The position numbers and the translations under genes are program-made. The notes under the pieces were generated by a model, which made no database searches, was not told the DNA's origin, and saw only the letters and a program-made list of their open reading frames with translations. From Elusimicrobiota bacterium (GTDB lineage Bacteria; Elusimicrobiota; Elusimicrobia; UBA1565; UBA9628), in NCBI GenBank assembly GCA_016218575.1, contig JACRDN010000017.1, forward strand, positions 246,863 through 310,862: a stretch of 64,000 nucleotides of DNA, written 5' to 3'. Below, in pieces: positions 58,362 to 64,000 of the stretch (its first letter is position 1; each line of letters starts with the position of its first letter).

Positions 58362-59630
58362 TCAGCGGTTGACGAGCTTTCCTGCGTCCACGATCCCGCT
58401 TCCCTGCTGCTCGACCGGGATCTCGTCGGAGAGCGGAGAGGCCGCGGCCTTAAGGGCCGCCCTCACGGCCTGGACCACCTTTTCATCGGATCCGGTGATG
58501 TTCTTGGCCTTGATGGCCAAGGCCGCCAAGCCAACCATGTGCGGGGTGGCCATCGAGGTCCCTGAGAGGGTGTCGTAGCCGCTCCCGCTGGAGCCGTCGC
58601 TCTTGGACTCCCAATAGGTGGAATAGATGTTGACTCCAGGCGCGATGAAGGCCACAGCGGGGCCCCGGCTAGAGAACCAGGCCACCTTATTCGCGGAGTT
58701 CGAGGCGGCGATGGTGATGGCGCCCTCATCCTTGTAGGCCCCCGGGTATGAGACCGCCCCGCCGGAGTTCCCGGCGGCCGCCATGAGGACCACCCCGGCC
58801 TTGGTCATAGCACTCACGGCCAGGCGCAGGGATTCCGTTCCGCGCGAGCCGCCCAACGACATGTTGGCCACCTGCATCTTGTTTTCCACCGCCCACTGCA
58901 TGCCAGCGATGACGTTGTCGTAGGTGCCGGAGCCCTCGGCGTTGAGCACCTTGACTCCGTACAGGGAGGCCTTGGGCGCGACCCCCACGGAACCCTCATT
59001 GTTGTCCACGGCTGCTATGATGCCGGAGACATGGCTGCCGTGCCCGTTGTCGTCCTTGAAGTTGGGGCTGTCGTTGACCGTGTTCCAGCCCCCTACGATA
59101 TTTTCCTTGAGATCCGGATGATTGATGTCGATTCCCGTGTCGATGACGACGACCTTGACGCCCTCTCCGCGGGTCTTGGCCCAGGCCGCCGGGGCCTTCA
59201 CGCGCTCTACCCCCCAGTCTCTCTTCTGGACTCCCGGCACTCCGTCGGCCGCCGGGTGGAAAGGCTTGATCACGGCCTTGACGTCCGGCAGGGGAATGTC
59301 GGTTACCAGGGCCGGAGCCGCGGCCGGTAGCCACTTGACCTCAGGGTCCTCGTCCACGAGGAGCACCTCGGGGCGATCCTTGAGGCTGTTCTCCGCCGAT
59401 TGGACCTGGGCCTCCTGGCCCTCGATCACCACGGCATTGATGAGCCAGAGCTCGCGGACGATGTTGGCCCCGGCGGTGCGCGCGATGGCCATGCGATCAG
59501 CGCGAGAAGTCTCCTGCGAGAATACGACGATGCGTCGGACCAGGTCGCCGGAAGCGGCGGCCCGGCCTGTGAAAGCCAGACCCAGCCATGCCGCGGCAAG
59601 GATCCAGCCGACTCTCCTTTTCATTATCAT
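58362..59630 (-). CDS. Subtilisin-family (S8) serine protease, secreted
   Basis: 422 residues. Signal peptide (about 1-27), an I9-type inhibitor prodomain (about 30-98) and a catalytic domain with Asp164 (V-I-D-T-G-I-D), His197 (N-G-H-G-S-H) and Ser359 (S-G-T-S-M-A-T-P-H); Asn in A-A-A-G-N-S-G forms the oxyanion hole. GGAGG just before the first ATG fixes the start. Half-site clusters occur upstream and a strong terminator downstream, so it is a single-gene unit. Confidence 0.95.
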   Translation of the reverse strand: MIMKRRVGWILAAAWLGLAFTGRAAASGDLVRRIVVFSQETSRADRMAIARTAGANIVRELWLINAVVIEGQEAQVQSAENSLKDRPEVLLVDEDPEVKWLPAAAPALVTDIPLPDVKAVIKPFHPAADGVPGVQKRDWGVERVKAPAAWAKTRGEGVKVVVIDTGIDINHPDLKENIVGGWNTVNDSPNFKDDNGHGSHVSGIIAAVDNNEGSVGVAPKASLYGVKVLNAEGSGTYDNVIAGMQWAVENKMQVANMSLGGSRGTESLRLAVSAMTKAGVVLMAAAGNSGGAVSYPGAYKDEGAITIAASNSANKVAWFSSRGPAVAFIAPGVNIYSTYWESKSDGSSGSGYDTLSGTSMATPHMVGLAALAIKAKNITGSDEKVVQAVRAALKAAASPLSDEIPVEQQGSGIVDAGKLVNR

Positions 59631-59692
59631 GTATCCTCCAGATGCTATGCTCTGCGAAAGACGCCAAGAGTGGGAAAAGCCTAGCACATTTC

Positions 59693-59750
59693 GGACCAAA
59701 GGTCCTATTATTGTTGTAGGTCTTTTGGGGGTGGAGGCCCGGTAGGTCTA
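59693..59750. promoter_or_regulatory. GGNCC half-site cluster upstream of the subtilase gene
   Basis: GGACCAAAGGTCC (59693-59705) is a perfect dyad with a three-base centre; GTAGGTCTTTTGGG and GGTAGGTCTA follow. It is 60-120 bases upstream of the protease start. Confidence 0.35.
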
Positions 59751-60419
59751 AAAAAATCCGAGGTAGCGATCCTCGTATTCGTGGAACAGGCCGTATTCCC
59801 GGAGTTTGCGGCCGAGAAGCTCGAGGACGCCGCGGTCGGCTCCGGCTCGGGCGAAGAGCCCCTCTATCTCTCGGCGCCGGCGCGACTCGGCCTTACCCTC
59901 CGGATCGAAAAGCCCGCGGCGCTCGAGGTCTCGCACATGGACAGGGAAGGAGCGGGCCGACTCGTCCAAGGTGAATTTCATGAGGGCCAAGGACCAGCCG
60001 GAGTCGGGGCAGCGGATGAGGGCCTCGTCGCAAGACCCGCGGTCCTCGAGTTCCCCCAGGATGCGCTCGGCTACGGCCTGGGGCGTGTCGGAGAGGACCT
60101 GCGCCGAGAAGCCCTGGTTCTTGAAGTTGTACTCGAGGGCGCGCAGGAGGTCGCGGTAGGCCGAGCTCAGCCATTGGGCGAACTCCTCTGCCTCCGCGCC
60201 GAAGCCGTCGAATCGCCGGGAGAAGGCCTCTGCCGTGAGGATCTTGGGTTTTTCCGAGAGCACCGTTCCCTGGCGCAGGCGGGTCTTGCCCGCCAGATCA
60301 TCCACAGGCGACACGAGATGGTATTGGATCGTGGTGGCCCCGAAGGTCGAGAGCTCTCTTTTGGGGGCCCTCATGACCTTGGTAGCATTGAGGAAGGCCC
60401 GCATCGTCTCGCTGTTCAT
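59748..60419 (-). CDS. Cytoplasmic protein of unknown function
   Basis: 223 residues, no signal peptide or membrane span. It begins near M-R-A-F-L-N-A-T and has L-S-T-F-G-A-T-T-I-Q-Y-H-L-V-S, a pattern I recall from conserved hypothetical proteins without a named family. The C-terminal half is helical and charged (E-S-R-R-R-R-E-I-E). Divergent from the aminotransferase gene; a TATACT -10-like hexamer lies before it. Confidence 0.65.
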   Translation of the reverse strand: MNSETMRAFLNATKVMRAPKRELSTFGATTIQYHLVSPVDDLAGKTRLRQGTVLSEKPKILTAEAFSRRFDGFGAEAEEFAQWLSSAYRDLLRALEYNFKNQGFSAQVLSDTPQAVAERILGELEDRGSCDEALIRCPDSGWSLALMKFTLDESARSFPVHVRDLERRGLFDPEGKAESRRRREIEGLFARAGADRGVLELLGRKLREYGLFHEYEDRYLGFF

Positions 60420-60474
60420 CGCTTTTTAGAGTATATCATAGCGCCCCGAGGGCCGGATTCGATATGATTGAGGA

Positions 60475-61734
60475 ATGCGCCGCGTTCCCGCCCAAGGGAT
60501 CAACCTCTTCCAGATGATCTATGCCCTGCTTAGGGAGTATGAGGAAAAAACGGGACTAGAGCCATTGAATTTGTCCCTTGGAAACCCCGACGGGGTTCCG
60601 GAGGAGCCTATCCGCGGGCTTAAGGCTCGCTTTGCCCAGGATGCGGGCTACGATTACCACACGTACGCCGAGGACCGCAATCTCCATCGCTTCTGCGAGG
60701 GCATGGTGGAGCTTCATGCGGGCCTGCGCTATTGGGAGCATCTCCATTTGAAGGCCGTGCCGATCGCGGGAATAAAGACAGCCACCGCGCTGATGGCGCT
60801 TGCCTGCGGCTTGAGGTCGAGGGGAAAAGGGGGGAAATTCACGGTCGTTTCCAACCTTCCGGCCTACGACGTGATCGGCACATGGGCAGAGAGTTACCTG
60901 GGGGCCGAACGGATCGTTTGGCCGCTTCTTTCCTCCGAGAATATGCGGCTCGGCCTGGACGGGCTCAAGGAGGCTCTGCGCCGGCGCAGGATCGACCGGC
61001 CTGACTTGATCTTCGTGATTCGCCCCGGAAACCCGGCGGCAGTGGGCTGCACGCAAGGAGAGTGGCGTGCCCTCATCGAGTTTTGCCTCGAGAGCGGCGC
61101 GCGCCTGGTCAATGACGCGGCCTACGCTGGCCTGTCCCTGGATACCTCCCACTCCGCTCTTGCCCGGGTGGCCAAGGACTATCCCGAGCTCGAGTGGGCC
61201 GAACTCTACTCCGTGAGCAAATCCTTCAACGATCCGGGGGCGCGCCTGGGGGCCCTGGTGGGTTCGAGGGATTTCGTGGAGGACTTCGTCGTCATCAAGG
61301 GCAACACCGACTCGGGGCCGGTGCCATCGGCCATGGCGGCTTACGGGACTTTTTTTGGGGACCTGCCGGAGGCGGCGCGGTCTCTGCGGCGCCTCTCCGA
61401 GCTCTACCGCAGGCGCTTGGATTATCTCGAGCCCCGCATCGCAGGGGCGGGCTTCCGGAGGGCCTGTTCCACCGAGGCCGGATTTTTTACCCTTTGGAAG
61501 GCGCCCCGAGAGGTTCTCGGCGTGGACTTGGCCAAGGACCCCGGGACCTCGGTGTGGGCCCCGCACGAGGCTTTCAACCGCCTGGTGATTTCCAAGACCG
61601 GAATCGCGGGGGTGCATTTTATGACCCCCGAGGCAGAGCCCTTGATCCGCTACGCGGTTTGCGCCGATGTCCTGTCTCCCGTCTTTCGGGAGCGCTTCGA
61701 AGCGGGGCTTGCCCGCCTCAAACCGCGTTATTAG
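60475..61734 (+). CDS. Class I/II PLP-dependent aminotransferase
   Basis: 419 residues. Catalytic lysine is Lys249 in V-S-K-S-F-N-D-P-G-A-R-L-G; R-P-G-N-P-A-A-V-G and N-D-A-A-Y-A supply the phosphate- and pyridine-binding residues (Asn, Asp, Tyr). Resembles LL-diaminopimelate or aspartate-type aminotransferases, but the substrate cannot be assigned. Alone on its strand. Confidence 0.88.
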   Translation: MRRVPAQGINLFQMIYALLREYEEKTGLEPLNLSLGNPDGVPEEPIRGLKARFAQDAGYDYHTYAEDRNLHRFCEGMVELHAGLRYWEHLHLKAVPIAGIKTATALMALACGLRSRGKGGKFTVVSNLPAYDVIGTWAESYLGAERIVWPLLSSENMRLGLDGLKEALRRRRIDRPDLIFVIRPGNPAAVGCTQGEWRALIEFCLESGARLVNDAAYAGLSLDTSHSALARVAKDYPELEWAELYSVSKSFNDPGARLGALVGSRDFVEDFVVIKGNTDSGPVPSAMAAYGTFFGDLPEAARSLRRLSELYRRRLDYLEPRIAGAGFRRACSTEAGFFTLWKAPREVLGVDLAKDPGTSVWAPHEAFNRLVISKTGIAGVHFMTPEAEPLIRYAVCADVLSPVFRERFEAGLARLKPRY

Positions 61735-61768
61735 CGACGGAGCGGTTGCGCTTTCCTCCGCAATAATG

Positions 61769-61806
61769 GTACTTTAGGCCTAGATTTCATCTGGGTCTTC
61801 TGGGAC
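61769..61806. promoter_or_regulatory. GGNCC half-site cluster before secreted-protein gene
   Basis: ACTTTAGGCCTAGATTT followed by CTGGGTCTTCTGGGAC, 11-48 bases upstream of the ATG at 61817. The order AATAATGG-ACTTT-AGGCC resembles that at 59.7 kb. Confidence 0.3.
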
Positions 61807-61816
61807 AGGAGAGACT

Positions 61817-62689
61817 ATGAAAAAAAGCATTCTCGCCTTGGCGGCGCTGTTGCTGGCGACGCCGCCGTGGCCATCTCAAGCGCAAATCTTGCCGCTCGAT
61901 TTCGACCAGAATTTCGGGGTTCGCCCGCTCTTGGACCAGGTCCGGCGCTCTGCGGGGGAGGCCCGGGGCGCTGTCAAGAAGGCCCAGGTGGGGGACAATC
62001 GCTACGAGCAGGACTGCGCGGTATTCACTTTCGAGCCCAACGATCCCCCGGTTTCGGAGCGATTCCGCCTCATGAGCCGCGAATGGGAGCAGCGCTGCCA
62101 GCCAGGGCCCAACGGGACCTGGCAATGTTGGGAGGTGCCCGGCTTTCTCTACTCGGAGATAGCGCGGATTTCGCTCCAAGACCGCCGGCCGCTCCTGCCC
62201 TGGGAATCGGACAGCTTCCGGGTTTGCCTCGAGGGGCCGTGGCTTTCCATATACCAGCTCGAGTCGGGCTACGATTACAAGCTGGTCCGCGGCGGGCCGG
62301 ATTTCGCCCTCGCCCCCGTCAAGAAGATTCCCATGGGTCCGGACCCCAATGGGATCGCCGTGGAGTCCCTCTCCGGCTCCCTGCAGCTCGGCCTCCAGGA
62401 CAAATGGGCCTCCTACTACCAGGGCGAAAAAATATTCCTGAAGCTCGTGGTCAAGAAGGAGGTCAATTTCCCCTGGGATCCCACCGTGGCCGTGATCGAT
62501 GCCACGATGACCGTGGCGCTGGATTACAAGGTAAATCTCCTGGATTACGCCGACAAGTTCGACGGCAAGCCCGTGCCGGGCAGCAAGTATTACGTCCAGG
62601 TGTCCTTCAAGAGGCTGGGCGCGGTCTCGACCGACGAGCAGGTCAAGGCCGGCGATTCAGCGCATGTTCCCTACCAGCCGGCGCGTTAG
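61817..62689 (+). CDS. Secreted protein, unrecognised
   Basis: 290 residues. Signal peptide (K-K-S-I-L-A-L-A-A-L-L-L ... S-Q-A) cleaved near residue 22. Mature part has four cysteines in the first 150 residues and is beta-rich, with W-E-V-P-G-F-L-Y and V-T/Y-K-V-N-L-L-D-Y motifs. No family recognised. GGAG five bases before ATG. The 3' end overlaps the convergent TPM gene by 4 bases. Confidence 0.72.
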   Translation: MKKSILALAALLLATPPWPSQAQILPLDFDQNFGVRPLLDQVRRSAGEARGAVKKAQVGDNRYEQDCAVFTFEPNDPPVSERFRLMSREWEQRCQPGPNGTWQCWEVPGFLYSEIARISLQDRRPLLPWESDSFRVCLEGPWLSIYQLESGYDYKLVRGGPDFALAPVKKIPMGPDPNGIAVESLSGSLQLGLQDKWASYYQGEKIFLKLVVKKEVNFPWDPTVAVIDATMTVALDYKVNLLDYADKFDGKPVPGSKYYVQVSFKRLGAVSTDEQVKAGDSAHVPYQPAR

Positions 62690-63138
62690 GACTGGCTGAC
62701 CTGGTCGGAGATCTCGTTCTCGTCCGGCCCTTCCTTGGGGAAGAGGCGGATGAGATCTCCCCCGATCTCGCGCAGGCAGGCCTCGACTCCGTCCGCGGCC
62801 CGGCCTTGGCGCAGATGGCGCTCCAAAACTTCCTTGGCCTTATCCCACAGAGCCTGTCCCGTTTGGACGTGGACGCCCTCGTCTCCCCAGATCGCGAATT
62901 TGCGGTCCGCCCCCGCGACGAGGAGCAGAACCCCGTTGCGGCGAGCGGTCTTGTCCAAGCCCAGCTCCTTGAATTTATGGGCTGCGAGCGCCAGGATGTC
63001 CGTGCCGGGGGGCAGGCGTCGCGCCAAATGCACGTGGATCTCTCCGCTCGTGCGGGCCTCCAGCTCGGCGATGACCCGGGCGACGCGGTCTTTTTCCGAG
63101 CGGGTGAGTAATGGCTTCCAAAAGCGGAAGATCGGCAT
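62686..63138 (-). CDS. TPM-domain protein (cytoplasmic)
   Basis: 150 residues. A TPM domain (about 15-135) with E-A-R-T-S-G-E-I-H-V-H, R-R-N-G-V-L-L-L-V-A and F-A-I-W-G-D-E-G-V-H. Related proteins are linked to photosystem II repair (TLP18.3) or to membrane TPM proteins in bacteria; the reaction is uncertain. No signal peptide. One base after the second TPM gene upstream, so they form one operon. Confidence 0.87.
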   Translation of the reverse strand: MPIFRFWKPLLTRSEKDRVARVIAELEARTSGEIHVHLARRLPPGTDILALAAHKFKELGLDKTARRNGVLLLVAGADRKFAIWGDEGVHVQTGQALWDKAKEVLERHLRQGRAADGVEACLREIGGDLIRLFPKEGPDENEISDQVSQS

Positions 63139-63139
63139 A

Positions 63140-63856
63140 TTACCAGCCTCCGCTGGCCCCTCCTCCTCCCGAGGAGCCTCCTCCGCCCGAAAAACCGCCG
63201 AAGCCTCCTCCTTGCGAGGACCAGCCCGAGCCCCAGTATTCCGAGGTGATTGCTCTGCGCCGGCGGTTCATGTCATTGGAAAATATTCCGGGGAGGGTCA
63301 TGAAGAAAAATAGCGGAACGAAAACAAGGAGGAGGACGATTATGATGACCTTGAGCGCCAGGGGGAACTGCGCTTGCTTCCCGGCGGGGACGGGCTCTCC
63401 AAGAATCTTGGCTGCAATCCCCTCGGCCACGGCCAGCGCCCCCGCGTCGAAATCGCCGGCCTTGAAATGGGGGACTCCGGCCTGGGCGAGCTCCGCGGCC
63501 TCGAGGTCCGTGATTCGGCCCTCGAGCCCGTAGCCCACCTCGACGCGCCAACGCTTTTCCTTTAGGAAGAGGCAGAAAAGTATCCCGTCGTTTCTCTCTC
63601 GCTTGCCGACGCCCCAGGCCTTGAAGACCTTATTGGCGTAGTCCTCGAGGCTTTCTCCCTCCAAGCTCTGGAAAAGAGCCGTTACGAATTGATGGCCGGA
63701 CCCGTCTTCTACTTGCCGCAGGCGGCTTGAAAGGGCGTTCTCGGCCCGAGCTGATATGACGTTTTCGTTGTAAACGTGGGAGGCCGGGGAGGGGGGGATG
63801 TCCTTGGCGGCAAGCAGCAGGCAAATGTGCAGTAAAGAAGTTAAGTATGTCGTCAC
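63140..63856 (-). CDS. TPM-domain membrane protein with glycine-rich tail
   Basis: 238 residues. N-terminal export signal, TPM domain outside the membrane (about 30-150; R-N-D-G-I-L-F-C-L and V-G-Y-G-L-E-G), one transmembrane helix (about 165-190) and a Gly/Ser-rich tail ending G-G-G-G-A-S-G-G-W, the classic ending of this family. Partners are often LemA-like, but none is seen here. GTG 63856 or TTG 63859 is the start; no Shine-Dalgarno is evident. Confidence 0.88.
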   Translation of the reverse strand: MTTYLTSLLHICLLLAAKDIPPSPASHVYNENVISARAENALSSRLRQVEDGSGHQFVTALFQSLEGESLEDYANKVFKAWGVGKRERNDGILFCLFLKEKRWRVEVGYGLEGRITDLEAAELAQAGVPHFKAGDFDAGALAVAEGIAAKILGEPVPAGKQAQFPLALKVIIIVLLLVFVPLFFFMTLPGIFSNDMNRRRRAITSEYWGSGWSSQGGGFGGFSGGGGSSGGGGASGGW

Positions 63857-63937
63857 CAACTAAGGGCTCGCAATGGAATAATATGACCAACTGGCAGGCC
63901 CAGATTCGAGTTGATTTCGAGGCGCGAGGAGGGAGCA

Positions 63938-64000
63938 ATGCCGCAGCGCATTGTGACCAACGAGCAACGAAGAAATCGGCCGAAGATGGGCCTGCCTGAA
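63938..64000 (+). CDS. Start of a gene cut by the window end
   Basis: ATG with GGAGGG four to five bases before it, followed by 20 open codons (P-Q-R-I-V-T-N-E-Q-R-R-N-R-P-K). The strong ribosome-binding site suggests a real gene; the remaining sequence is too short to classify. Confidence 0.5.
   Translation, partial: MPQRIVTNEQRRNRPKMGLPE

Noticed and set aside
58299..58578. Short plus-strand ORFs around the subtilase terminator
   Set aside because: They run through the terminator hairpin and antisense to the protease gene, with no ribosome-binding site.

Overview
The window is GC-rich, densely coded bacterial DNA with no rRNA, tRNA or CRISPR array seen and no stretch over 300 bases without a gene. 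Outer-membrane genes (lptD-like, tolB-cpoB-pal), lipoproteins and type IV pilins indicate a diderm. The pilin at 44359-44805, with its short leader and the G-N-L-G-S-I-R-S-A-L-S-I-Y-Y-G-D-type stretch after the hydrophobic helix, resembles pilins abundant in Elusimicrobiota. That is my best guess for the phylum; it is inference from gene style, not a marker-gene placement.

Layout. 1-8.1 kb: CPBP protease end, YgiQ radical SAM protein, a PilB/GspE ATPase, an ABC-F protein and a KimA-like APC transporter. 8.1-15.6 kb: a haem-oxygenase-fold enzyme divergent from a LysR regulator, an msrB-msrA-msrA operon, an M24 protein, a BrnT/BrnA toxin-antitoxin remnant, a peroxiredoxin and small secreted proteins. 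15.7-19.9 kb: an RlmI-like methyltransferase, an AmgK-like kinase fused to a RapZ C-terminal domain, and a MurU-like nucleotidyltransferase (amino-sugar recycling), then an esterase. 20-31 kb: a signalling island with two histidine kinases that carry Sec signal peptides, a minus-strand phosphorelay operon (small ORF, glycine-rich membrane protein with a receiver-like tail, wHTH regulator, receivers, hybrid kinase, MASE1 kinase) and a divergent exported caleosin-like protein. 31-39 kb: rpmE, then a tightly overlapping operon prfA-prmC-murA-folC-ROK kinase-lptD. 39-44.3 kb: a secreted unknown, a HigB/HigA remnant, a second antitoxin remnant, pepP and a peptide-binding protein. 44.3-50.3 kb: two pilins, dTDP-sugar genes, tdk and a saccharopine-dehydrogenase-like enzyme. 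50.4-64 kb: a two-component system, pal-cpoB-tolB, gpmA, a receiver protein, a diguanylate cyclase, a DsbA/MauE redox pair, a subtilase, an aminotransferase and two TPM proteins.

Two families of dispersed palindromes stand out. One is a 23-bp near-palindrome beginning AATTCGGT and ending ACCGAATT, with five copies, all between genes or overlapping start or stop codons. The other is a 42-bp palindrome whose arms are DnaA-box sequences (TTATCCACA / TGTGGATAA), with two copies. A third, looser signal is clusters of GGNCC/GGTCT half-sites with CTAG cores, mostly upstream of genes for exported proteins.

Three toxin-antitoxin remnants are present. Two keep an intact antitoxin behind a toxin that has lost its 5' end; one of these retains a near-consensus promoter with a perfect 16-bp operator-like palindrome. 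The most unusual items are the exported histidine kinases, the glycine-rich membrane protein with a pseudo-receiver, the signal-peptide-bearing caleosin, the AmgK-RapZ fusion and the two palindrome families.
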